The notes below the pieces were generated by a model, which saw only the letters and a list, made by a program, of their open reading frames with translations, was not told the DNA's origin and ran no database searches. Made by a program: the position numbers and the translations under genes. 20,548 bases of DNA from an uncultured Ruminococcus sp. (GTDB lineage Bacteria > Bacillota > Clostridia > Oscillospirales > CAG-272), in the NCBI GenBank assembly GCA_902803255.1, contig CADCPG010000238.1, positions 1 to 20,548 of the forward strand, read 5' to 3'. Shown here piece by piece: positions 1 through 6,392 of this stretch (position 1 is its first letter; each line of letters starts with the position of its first letter).

Positions 1-273
1 AGACTTCACATAGTCGCGCTGAAAAAGCAGGACGGCGAGAGAGAATACACCTCGGCGCGAATGGTGACCTGCGGCAAGCGGGATTTTACAAAGGGGCTGT
101 TTGAAATAAGGTGTAAGCTCCCGAAAGGGCAAGGGAGCTGGCCCTTCGACGAGCCTCATTTTCTGATATGCAATATCGCAGTCGGAGGCACGATGGGAGG
201 GCAGGTGGACGACAGCACTCTCCCGTATGAGATGGAAGTCGCGCATATAAGATACTACAAACCGAAAAACTGA
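1..273 (+). pseudogene. GH16-type beta-glucanase, 3' fragment with the catalytic core deleted in frame
   Basis: The reading frame is open from the first base, so the 5' end lies outside the window; 90 residues remain before TGA. Residues 19-47 (SARMVTCGKRDFTKGLFEI, then KLPKGQGSW) match the strand that precedes the active site in family GH16 glucanases. Residues 48-90 (PFDEPHFLICNIAVGG, VDDSTLPYEMEVAHIRYY) match the C-terminal end of the same fold. In intact members roughly a hundred or more residues lie between these blocks, including the ExDxxE catalytic motif. Here they are joined directly at the Trp-Pro codons (139-144), without a frameshift. The product should be catalytically dead. The call to GH16 rests on motif memory, and an assembly collapse cannot be excluded. 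Confidence 0.75.
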
Positions 274-351
274 ACTCTCTGTATTTCTCTTGCCATGCGA
301 ATGCCCGATTGTTCCTGTTTCGGTAACCGACTTTAAGAAAAGGAGATCCAG

Positions 352-999
352 ATGACGTTTGCGGAGATCGTCAGCGTCACGGGACAGATCGCGGGATGGC
401 TGCAGTTCGCGGTGACTCTCCCGATGTACATAAGCACACGGCGCTCCCGCGTGCTCGCTATCAAGCTGACTTCCGATCTGCTCGGAACCGTAAATATGCT
501 CTGCACCGGCTTCAGAGCCGCGGGTGCGTATACGAACTCCGTCGCGATAGCCAGGGAGATCGTATTCTATCAGCGCACGAGGCACAAATGGGCCGACAGA
601 AAAATATGGCTGTTTCTCTTCCTCGGCCTCATGGCGGCGGCTCCCGTCTTCGACTTCGCGGTGCGCGGCTCTTTCGTGTGGCTGTCGCTGCTTCCCGCCG
701 CGGGCAGTCTCATCGCGGCCGTCGCGCTGTTCGGAAAGAAGATGCTCACGTCCAAGATCCTGATCATCGCGTCACAGATTCCATACCTGGCCTACAACTG
801 TCTGGCCGTCGGCGATGACATGAAGACCGTAATCTCCTTCAATATCCCCGGGATCGTCATCTGCTCGATGACAGTCCTTTCGGCGGCTATAGGCATAGTG
901 AACGAGATCGTCACGGCAAAAAGGAAAAAGAAGGAAGCAGAAGAAGAGAAAGAAAAAGAAAACGGCCAGGCTGAAGACGGCCGCCCCGGCCGCGAATGA
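352..999 (+). CDS. YgjV-like integral membrane protein
   Basis: This 215-residue protein has about six hydrophobic segments, near residues 8-28, 40-60, 84-102, 108-127, 134-152 and 160-183. The arrangement, with an Arg-rich loop after the second segment (AREIVFYQRTR) and a LLPAAGSLIAAVALF segment, resembles the bacterial inner-membrane family typified by E. coli YgjV, whose function is not established. Residues 189-215 form a very charged Lys/Glu tail expected to face the cytoplasm; this is longer and more charged than I would expect for the family. The ATG follows a strong AAGGAGA ribosome binding site. It lies 78 bp after the decayed glycosidase and ends in front of a strong terminator, so it is probably the last gene of its transcript. 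No convincing promoter was seen directly upstream. Confidence 0.7.
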   Translation: MTFAEIVSVTGQIAGWLQFAVTLPMYISTRRSRVLAIKLTSDLLGTVNMLCTGFRAAGAYTNSVAIAREIVFYQRTRHKWADRKIWLFLFLGLMAAAPVFDFAVRGSFVWLSLLPAAGSLIAAVALFGKKMLTSKILIIASQIPYLAYNCLAVGDDMKTVISFNIPGIVICSMTVLSAAIGIVNEIVTAKRKKKEAEEEKEKENGQAEDGRPGRE

Positions 1000-1055
1000 A
1001 ATAAGACCTGCCGGAACAGTATCCCGTCAGGTCAGGACTCAGGACAACGGATCGT

Positions 1056-1090
1056 ATCAAAAAGCGGAGAGCACCTCTCCGCTTTTTGAT
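1056..1090 (+). terminator. intrinsic terminator after the YgjV-like gene, probably bidirectional
   Basis: A perfect 15-bp stem (1056-1070 paired with 1076-1090) encloses the 5-base loop gcacc. The descending arm contains a TTTTT run and the ascending arm an AAAAA run, so the element can work on both strands. It would also serve the convergent minus-strand gene that ends at 1135. Confidence 0.85.
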
Positions 1091-1134
1091 CTTCCCTGAG
1101 CGCTACCGGCGGCGTTCACGCCGCCTTCGTGTAA

Positions 1135-1476
1135 TCAGCCGAGCCTCGCGGGCCGCAGCGGTCTGTCCCAGAAGACCTTTCCGCCGGCCGCCGATGCCAG
1201 TGCGTCGATCTTATCGCGAAGGACATTCATGAACTCCTTCTCGCGCTTTTTCGAGCGGCGCCCGGGGGCGTCGTAGAGGACTTCCTCAAAGTACATGTCG
1301 TACGGCACCGAGTAATCGGTCTCGTCCTCGTGCGGGAAGAAGGTCACCGCGGCGAGATAGGTCACACGGCCTCCCTCGCTCGTAACGGTCAGCATGACGT
1401 TCGCTCCGTGCCTCGTCTTCCCCGCTCTGTCTGCCGCCTCAGCGGCAAAATACTGTTCGTACGCGTTAAAAGTCAC
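1135..1476 (-). CDS. small hypothetical protein, 113 aa
   Basis: I do not recognise this family. The frame is open further upstream, but the start is placed at GTG (1476) because it follows AAGGAAGGTGG by five bases and upstream in-frame codons have no comparable site. The product is soluble, without a signal peptide or membrane segment. It begins TFNAYEQYFAAEAADRAG, has a central beta-like stretch (HGANVMLTVTSEGGRVTYLAAVTFFP), an acidic DMYFEEVLYD segment, and a basic helix GRRSKKREKEFMNVLRDKI. It lies 73 bp downstream of the hydroxyacid dehydrogenase with a GC-rich palindrome in the gap, so it may be the third gene of that transcript. Its codon usage resembles that of its neighbours. That it is a real gene is inferred from the ribosome binding site and this composition. 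Confidence 0.65.
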   Translation of the reverse strand: MTFNAYEQYFAAEAADRAGKTRHGANVMLTVTSEGGRVTYLAAVTFFPHEDETDYSVPYDMYFEEVLYDAPGRRSKKREKEFMNVLRDKIDALASAAGGKVFWDRPLRPARLG

Positions 1477-1518
1477 TGTATCCACCTTCCTTTGCCCGAA
1501 ATTCGGTATATTTTTATG

Positions 1519-1536
1519 CGCCGGCGCGCGCCGGCG
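1519..1536. repeat. 18-bp perfect GC palindrome between two minus-strand genes
   Basis: The sequence cgccggcgcgcgccggcg equals its own reverse complement and lies between the dehydrogenase stop and the ribosome binding site of the hypothetical gene. On the minus strand it is followed by an A-rich stretch and not by Ts, so it is not a standard intrinsic terminator. It could act as an mRNA-stabilising or processing hairpin. Confidence 0.5.
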
Positions 1537-1549
1537 GTCCGCCCCTGCG

Positions 1550-2503
1550 TCAGAGCAGATCCACTCTGCACCTTTTTCCGCCCGACAGGAACGATCTGAT
1601 GTTGGATACGACCTCCCCGAGACATCTGACCCGGGCCTCGTACGAGCCCCACGCCATATGCGGCGTAAGACATACGTTCGGCAGGCCCAGCAGACGGCTG
1701 AAGGGATGATCCGCACCGAAGGGTTCGGTGCTGTAGACGTCGCATCCGAAGCCGGCGATACGCCCGTCAAGCACCGCGTCGGCGACGGCGGCCTCGTCGG
1801 TCACCGCGCCCCTCGCGGCATTGATGAGTATGCAGTCAGGCTTCATCATGGCGATGCGACGCCTGTCTATGATCCCGCGCGTCGCGTCAGAAAGCGGCAG
1901 GTGCAGCGAGATTATGTCGGACGATGCGCACAGCTCGTCGAGGCTCATAAAGACGGCCCCGGGCTTTTCGTGCCTGCTGTACGCCGCGACTCTGCAACCC
2001 AGCGCCTCCGCCGCGCGGGCGACCGAGCTGCCGATGTTCCCGAAGCCCGCGACGCCCCACTGCCTTCCGGCGATCTCGTGATACACCGGCTCGAGGCGGT
2101 TCGCCGCCCCGCCCGACGAGTACGACCCGCCTGCGACGTACCCGCTGTACTGCGGCAGGTGCGAGACGAGCGACAGCGCCGCCGCAAGGGTAAACTGCGT
2201 CACACTGGCAGTCGAGTAACCGACGGCGTTGCACACCGCGATGCCCCGCCCGGCGCAGTACGCGAGGTCTATGTTGTCGTATCCCGTCGCGAAGACGCAG
2301 ATGAGCTTCAGCGACGTTACGCCGCAGAGTGTCGACGCGTTCATCCTGTGCTTGTTGATCACGGCTATATCGGCGCCGCGCAGGCGCTTCGCCGTCTCCT
2401 CCGGCCGCGTCGAGCGGAAGATCACGAGCTCCCCGAACTCCGATAGCGGCGTGAGATCGAGGTCGTCGCCGAACGTCCCGGCGTCAAGTACGACCGTTTT
2501 CAA
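1550..2503 (-). CDS. D-isomer-specific 2-hydroxyacid dehydrogenase
   Basis: This NAD(P)-dependent dehydrogenase should interconvert a D-2-hydroxyacid and its 2-ketoacid. The exact substrate cannot be read from sequence. The 317 residues have the family's two-domain plan: an N-terminal substrate-binding half with ATGYDNID near residue 72, and a Rossmann domain with GFGNIG at 153-158. The catalytic triad is visible as Arg231 (NAARG), Glu260 (DVYSTEP) and His282 (TPHMAW). The chosen start is TTG at 2503, because it overlaps the TGA of the upstream isomerase gene as TTGA and follows GGAGG by ten bases. The frame is open 16 codons further up without a better site. The overlap implies translational coupling to the isomerase, so both probably act in one carbohydrate-acid pathway. 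Confidence 0.9.
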   Translation of the reverse strand: MKTVVLDAGTFGDDLDLTPLSEFGELVIFRSTRPEETAKRLRGADIAVINKHRMNASTLCGVTSLKLICVFATGYDNIDLAYCAGRGIAVCNAVGYSTASVTQFTLAAALSLVSHLPQYSGYVAGGSYSSGGAANRLEPVYHEIAGRQWGVAGFGNIGSSVARAAEALGCRVAAYSRHEKPGAVFMSLDELCASSDIISLHLPLSDATRGIIDRRRIAMMKPDCILINAARGAVTDEAAVADAVLDGRIAGFGCDVYSTEPFGADHPFSRLLGLPNVCLTPHMAWGSYEARVRCLGEVVSNIRSFLSGGKRCRVDLL

Positions 2504-3243
2504 CTCCGTGATTCCTCCGACGCGTCGAGCCCGCGCAGATATTCGATGCATCTGCCGACCTCAAGGGGCCCCGTCGGATCGAGGCCCTCGCTCTCGACCA
2601 CCATCAAAAGGCCGTGATCGATGCAGTATCTTCTCACTGTCTCGACGGGCGCCTCGCCCTCTCCGAGCGCTGTCCCCTTCCCGCCCCTGAAGCCGTCCTT
2701 CAGGTGTATGATCTTCACGCGGTCGCCGAGGCGCTCGAGCGTCATTACCGGGTCCGCGCCGGCGTTGAATGCCCAGAAGGTGTCGAGCTCGAAATCCAGT
2801 TTCGTGCGGAGCTCGATCTCCGAGTGGATCGTCGAGCCCCACGGCATGAGCCTGAACTCGTGGCTGTGGTTGTGGTATCCCAAAGAGATGCCGGCTTCGG
2901 CGAGCACCGGCTGCGCCGCGTTCACGATGCGACAGAAGCGCAGAAGCTTCTCCGGCGTCGACAGATCGGCCCCCGGCATTATGTAGTTGCGGTTGCCGAT
3001 GATGCTGTGGTAGCGGATGACCTCCTCCAGCTTTTCCGGCACCAGGTCGTCGAGCGGCGAGTGGGTGCCCGAGCAGGAAACTCCGTATTTTTCCTGCCAT
3101 TCGGCGACTTTTTCGGCCGGATTCCCGAAAAATCCGGCGTATTCGACAAACTTGTATCCCGCCCCGGCGGCGATCCTGATCCCGTCCTCGAGGCTGTTTT
3201 TAGTGACGTCGCGAAGACTGTAAAGCTGCAGACCGTATTCCAT
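2500..3243 (-). CDS. sugar phosphate isomerase/epimerase (xylose isomerase-like TIM barrel)
   Basis: This 247-residue protein belongs to the AP-endonuclease-2/xylose-isomerase-like TIM-barrel superfamily, whose members isomerise or epimerise sugars and inositol derivatives with a divalent metal. It opens with GLQLYSLRDV and contains SLGYHNHSHEF (His124, His126) and LDFELDTFW (Glu152). KIIHLKDG (His180, Asp183) and MVVESEG (Glu217) complete a plausible metal site. There is no signal peptide, so it is cytoplasmic. The ATG follows GGGAGG by six bases, and a strong promoter sits immediately upstream. It is the first gene of the unit with the 2-hydroxyacid dehydrogenase. The superfamily assignment is solid; the substrate is unknown. 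Confidence 0.88.
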   Translation of the reverse strand: MEYGLQLYSLRDVTKNSLEDGIRIAAGAGYKFVEYAGFFGNPAEKVAEWQEKYGVSCSGTHSPLDDLVPEKLEEVIRYHSIIGNRNYIMPGADLSTPEKLLRFCRIVNAAQPVLAEAGISLGYHNHSHEFRLMPWGSTIHSEIELRTKLDFELDTFWAFNAGADPVMTLERLGDRVKIIHLKDGFRGGKGTALGEGEAPVETVRRYCIDHGLLMVVESEGLDPTGPLEVGRCIEYLRGLDASEESRS

Positions 3244-3273
3244 GGCGCACCTCCCGCGGTTGTCTTTTTTACA

Positions 3274-3302
3274 ATTCTACCACATAGCGGCGGCCGTGTC
3301 AA
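3274..3302 (-). promoter_or_regulatory. sigma-A promoter for the isomerase-dehydrogenase unit
   Basis: On the minus strand there is TTGACA (3302-3297), a 17-bp spacer and TAGAAT (3279-3274). Transcription should begin near 3267, about 24 bases before the isomerase ATG. Confidence 0.85.
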
Positions 3303-3336
3303 GTGCGTACTTTTTTATTTTCGCGCGCCTTTGCGG

Positions 3337-3365
3337 TTTACTTTTACTCAAAAATAATGTATAAT
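3337..3365 (+). promoter_or_regulatory. sigma-A promoter for the serine hydrolase-amidohydrolase unit
   Basis: TTTACT (3337-3342), a 17-bp A/T-rich spacer and a perfect TATAAT (3360-3365) lie about 60 bp before the serine hydrolase ATG. Its -35 box is only 34 bp from the -35 box of the divergent isomerase promoter. Confidence 0.8.
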
Positions 3366-3426
3366 AATCATACCCCCGCCAAAGCGGCGAGGGACAGACC
3401 GTAATACCGCAAACAAGGAGATCATC

Positions 3427-4281
3427 ATGGCACTTTCGGACATCTGCTACGCCGACCGGGCGAGAGCCGCGGGGCTCAACGTTTACAAAGTCTGCGAGGC
3501 CGACGCCGACGGAAACATCCGCACCGAGACCGTCACCCCGTCCAACCCCACATTCAACGCCTATTCGATAGCCAAGGCGTACACCGTACTGGCCTTCGGC
3601 ATCTGCCGCGACAGGGGGCTCATCGATACCGGCACTCATATCACCGACGTACTCGGTAAATACATGACGGAGGAAATGAAGGCGACCTGGTCCGGCGTCA
3701 CCATGCACCACCTTATGAAGCACAGAGCCGGATACGGCCCCGGGCAGAACCTCGACATCGACGCATCTGACGCGGCTGACTGGCCGTCGCGCGACTATCT
3801 GAAGCTCGCTCTCGACGTGAAGCTGCCCTTCGCCCCCGGCGAGGAATATCACTACACCGACACCGTGTTCTACCTTCTGTCGAGATCGATATCCGAAGTC
3901 AGCGGCATGACGGCGGCAGACCTGCTCCGCCCCGCGCTCTTCGACGTCATGGACTACTCTGAATTCGCCTGGAGCGTATGCCCGCGCGGATACACAATGG
4001 GCGGCACCGGCCTCTACCTCCGCACGAACGACCTCGTAAAACTTGCCGTGCTGTGGCTGCGCGGGGGAGACTGGTTCGGAACGCGCATCGTCTCCGAGGA
4101 CTGGGTGAACATGACCGTGGAACAGTCGTACGAATTCAGCAAAAAGTCGGAAGACGGCCGCTGGATCGGCAAGGGCGGCATGAGGGGCCAGATGCTGACG
4201 TTATGCCCCGACCTCTCGAGGGCGGTCGCCTGGAACTCATACCAGTCGAAAGTCGGTTTCTCAGATATGATCAAAGAATAA
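3427..4281 (+). CDS. beta-lactamase-fold serine hydrolase (class C / penicillin-binding-protein-like)
   Basis: This 284-residue protein has the beta-lactamase/transpeptidase-like fold of the family that includes class C enzymes, esterases and D-amino-acid peptidases. The nucleophile motif is S47-I-A-K50 in NAYSIAKAY, and the second motif is Y143-T-D145 in EYHYTDTVFYLLS, where YxN is more usual. A C-terminal GKGGMRGQ segment may supply the KTG-equivalent strand. No signal peptide or membrane anchor is seen, so the enzyme is probably cytoplasmic and less likely to act on cell-wall peptide. The protein is short for the family, where around 350 residues is common. The ATG follows CAAGGAGA. The amidohydrolase begins 44 bp later on the same strand. 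The fold is confident; the substrate is not. Confidence 0.85.
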   Translation: MALSDICYADRARAAGLNVYKVCEADADGNIRTETVTPSNPTFNAYSIAKAYTVLAFGICRDRGLIDTGTHITDVLGKYMTEEMKATWSGVTMHHLMKHRAGYGPGQNLDIDASDAADWPSRDYLKLALDVKLPFAPGEEYHYTDTVFYLLSRSISEVSGMTAADLLRPALFDVMDYSEFAWSVCPRGYTMGGTGLYLRTNDLVKLAVLWLRGGDWFGTRIVSEDWVNMTVEQSYEFSKKSEDGRWIGKGGMRGQMLTLCPDLSRAVAWNSYQSKVGFSDMIKE

Positions 4282-4325
4282 ACTGCGGATACGCAGAAAA
4301 ATATAAACGGCGACCGGAGGTAAAA

Positions 4326-5510
4326 ATGATAATCAAAAACGCACTGATCTTCGACGCGGTGAGCGACGATCCTTTTCTCGGTGACATACTTACGGCCGGC
4401 GGAAAGATCGCCCGCGTGATCAGAAAAGAGTGGGAGTCGGAGCCCGACGCCGGAACGCTGGCGGAATACGGGAATGACGGAGTCATCGATGCCGGAGGCA
4501 TGCGCGTGTACCCCGGTCTCGTCGACGCCCACAGCCACATAGGACTCGACGGCCACGGCGGCTCGACGGGAGGCACGCAGGACTACAACGAATACAACGA
4601 CCCGGTGACGCCTCAGCTTCGCGGCATGGACAGCTACAATCCGCGCGACGGCGCCATACCGGCCGCGCTCGCGGGAGGAGTAACGACAGTCTGCACCGGG
4701 CCGGGGTCGTCGAACGTGATCGGAGGCACAGCGACCGTCGTAAAGCTCGTCGGCAACACACTCGGTGAAGCTCTCCTCATACCGGAGGCGGCGATGAAAT
4801 GCGCCTTCGGCGAAAACCCGAAGCGCTGCTACAAAGACAGGTCGAACTCGGCGCGCATGAGCACCGCGGCGAAGCTCCGCGAGGCTCTCTTCTCCGCGAG
4901 AGACTACATGCTCCGGAAGGAAGCCGCAGGAGGCGACATCACGAAGATGCCAAAATTCGACATGAAGGCGGAGTCCCTCATGCGGGTGCTGAAGGGAGAG
5001 TTGCCGCTCAAGGCGCACGCCCACCGCGCCGACGACATCATGACCGCCATCCGCATCGCCGGGGAATTCGGGGTCTCGGTAACGGTCGAGCACTGCACCG
5101 AGGGCAACCTCATAAAGGACGAACTTAAAGCGGCCGGAGTGCGCGTGGCTGTAGGTCCCACGCTCTCCAACGTCTCGAAGCCCGAACTGATCAACAAATC
5201 CTGGACCACTCCGGGCGTGCTGGCGTCGGCCGGCATCCCGGTGTCGATAATCACCGACGCCCCCGTGATCCCGCAGGAATACCTGCCGCTCTGCGCCGGA
5301 CTTGCCGTCAAGGCCGGAATGAGCGAGCGCGACGCCCTGCGCGCTATCACGGTCAACGCCGCGCGCCACATCGGAGCCGACGGACGCGTGGGCTCACTCG
5401 AGGAGGGAAAGGACGCCGATATAGTCATATCGTCCGGCAATATCCTCCACAGCGAGTCGGAAGTCATCACTGTGATCGTGAACGGGAAGGTCGCGTACAG
5501 GAAAGACTGA
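4326..5510 (+). CDS. metal-dependent amidohydrolase, imidazolonepropionase-like
   Basis: This 394-residue protein is an amidohydrolase-superfamily TIM barrel likely to hydrolyse a cyclic amide, a peptide-like substrate or a related bond in the cytoplasm. The metal site can be followed: H69-S-H71 in GLVDAHSHIG, H231 and H233 in KAHAHRADD, His256 in VTVEHCTEG, and Asp311 in IITDAPV. The stretch MKCAFGENPKR (157-167) is characteristic of imidazolonepropionase-like members. The N- and C-terminal strands form the usual beta sandwich, ending EGKDADIVI and VIVNGKVAY. The ATG at 4326 follows CGGAGG. The frame is open upstream into the serine hydrolase gene, but that extension has no homology to the family. 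It shares a transcript with the serine hydrolase and is followed by a strong terminator. Confidence 0.88.
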   Translation: MIIKNALIFDAVSDDPFLGDILTAGGKIARVIRKEWESEPDAGTLAEYGNDGVIDAGGMRVYPGLVDAHSHIGLDGHGGSTGGTQDYNEYNDPVTPQLRGMDSYNPRDGAIPAALAGGVTTVCTGPGSSNVIGGTATVVKLVGNTLGEALLIPEAAMKCAFGENPKRCYKDRSNSARMSTAAKLREALFSARDYMLRKEAAGGDITKMPKFDMKAESLMRVLKGELPLKAHAHRADDIMTAIRIAGEFGVSVTVEHCTEGNLIKDELKAAGVRVAVGPTLSNVSKPELINKSWTTPGVLASAGIPVSIITDAPVIPQEYLPLCAGLAVKAGMSERDALRAITVNAARHIGADGRVGSLEEGKDADIVISSGNILHSESEVITVIVNGKVAYRKD

Positions 5511-5595
5511 CCGTCTGCCATGGCAATGCGTTCCGGCCGGCAGGCAAGAGCAAGGCAGGACGGAACGACTCTCCGTATCTTCATATCAAAGCCAG

Positions 5596-5641
5596 CGGTA
5601 CCCGGACGTGACAGACGTCACGCCCGGGTACCGTGTTTTTT
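5596..5641 (+). terminator. intrinsic terminator after the amidohydrolase gene
   Basis: A 17-bp stem with one A/C mismatch (5596-5612 with 5617-5633) encloses the loop agac and is followed by tg and six Ts. It ends right at the stop codon of the convergent rsmJ gene, so it also separates the two convergent transcripts. Confidence 0.85.
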
Positions 5642-6362
5642 ATGAGAATTCGGTGAACCTGGCGTCGCCCGGCACAAGGACGTCATACCGTATGACGTCT
5701 CCCGGGATCGAGAAATCGGGACGCGCGCCGCCGAGAGGCGGCCCGCCGGACGGCCGCTTTATCACTATCCGCCCGGGTCGCAGCGCAAGCGCGGCCCGAA
5801 GCAGGCGAACGGCTCCCTCGTCGGTGCAGGGCGGCTCGAGGAGCGCCAGCAGACGCAGCTTCTTCTTCACGAAACCGCTCTTTTTCCTTTGCGGGAACAT
5901 CGGGTCAAGATATACGACGTCGGGCGGCGACTGAAGTCCCGGAACGCTCTCTATGAGCGTGCTGTCGCCCTCGGTGAGGCTCATGCGAGACACGGTCTCC
6001 CGCAGTTCAGGGTCGGCCGACGCTCTCTCCAGGCCGTCTCGCAGGAGCGACGCGATATCGCGGTCGGCCTCGATCATGTATACGGTGAATCCGGCCGCGG
6101 CGAGCAGGAACGAGTCCTCACCGAGGCCGGCCGTCATATCCACCGCGGTCCGCGGCTCCTTCTTTATCCCTCCGGCCGCCTTCACCGCCGCCTCGCCTCC
6201 GAGGCGGCCGTTGCGCGTCCTTTGAAGCAGCCGCGAAAAGTCCGCGCAGACCGACATTCCCCCCCATTCGAGGCAGAGCGCGCCGTCTCGTCTTACGAGC
6301 GACGGCCGCTCCGTGGAAACGTCCGCCCGCCCCGGATCGGACCTGTCCTTCGACTTACCCAT
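5640..6362 (-). CDS. rsmJ: 16S rRNA (guanine-N2) methyltransferase RsmJ family
   Basis: This is a class I SAM-dependent methyltransferase of 240 residues. In E. coli, RsmJ methylates G1516 of 16S rRNA. The SAM-binding motif is DMTAGLGED (75-83). The family signature is VVYLDPMFPQRKKSGFVKKK (positions 149-168), with IVIKRP following and a C-terminal IRYDVLVPG strand. Conservation around LDPMFP makes the family call firm, although RsmJ is best known from proteobacteria. The N-terminal 25 residues are charged and variable. The ATG follows a GAAGGGA site. It lies 30 bp downstream of the FAD oxidoreductase gene on the same strand. The context is otherwise metabolic, so co-transcription may be incidental. 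Confidence 0.82.
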   Translation of the reverse strand: MGKSKDRSDPGRADVSTERPSLVRRDGALCLEWGGMSVCADFSRLLQRTRNGRLGGEAAVKAAGGIKKEPRTAVDMTAGLGEDSFLLAAAGFTVYMIEADRDIASLLRDGLERASADPELRETVSRMSLTEGDSTLIESVPGLQSPPDVVYLDPMFPQRKKSGFVKKKLRLLALLEPPCTDEGAVRLLRAALALRPGRIVIKRPSGGPPLGGARPDFSIPGDVIRYDVLVPGDARFTEFS

Positions 6363-6392
6363 ATCTTTTTTCCCTTCAGAACGTCCTCTCGT

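Noticed and set aside
300..345. Possible promoter before the YgjV-like gene (TTGTTC, 17 bp, TTTAAG)
   Set aside because: Both boxes are poor matches compared with the other promoters in the window.
1519..1536. Reading the GC palindrome as a terminator of the dehydrogenase transcript
   Set aside because: No T run follows on the minus strand.
1477..1770. Longer version of the small hypothetical protein beginning inside the dehydrogenase gene
   Set aside because: The extra 98 codons overlap the dehydrogenase and the intergenic palindrome, while the GTG at 1476 has a strong ribosome binding site.
1394..2446. A 350-codon open frame on the plus strand opposite the hydroxyacid dehydrogenase
   Set aside because: Its product is Arg-rich with no recognisable motif and lies antisense to a gene with a full catalytic set; GC-rich DNA leaves such antisense frames open.
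3427..4281. Calling the serine hydrolase a beta-lactamase resistance gene
   Set aside because: It has no signal peptide, has a YTD variant, is short, and is paired with an amidohydrolase; the fold alone does not show antibiotic hydrolysis.
3978..4325. Upstream extension of the amidohydrolase frame into the serine hydrolase gene
   Set aside because: The extension is Arg/Pro-rich without homology, and the ATG at 4326 has a CGGAGG site directly before the family N-terminus.
4014..5369. A 451-codon minus-strand open frame opposite the amidohydrolase and serine hydrolase genes
   Set aside because: It has low-complexity Arg/Val/Asp composition, no ribosome binding site, and spans two well-supported genes and their spacer.
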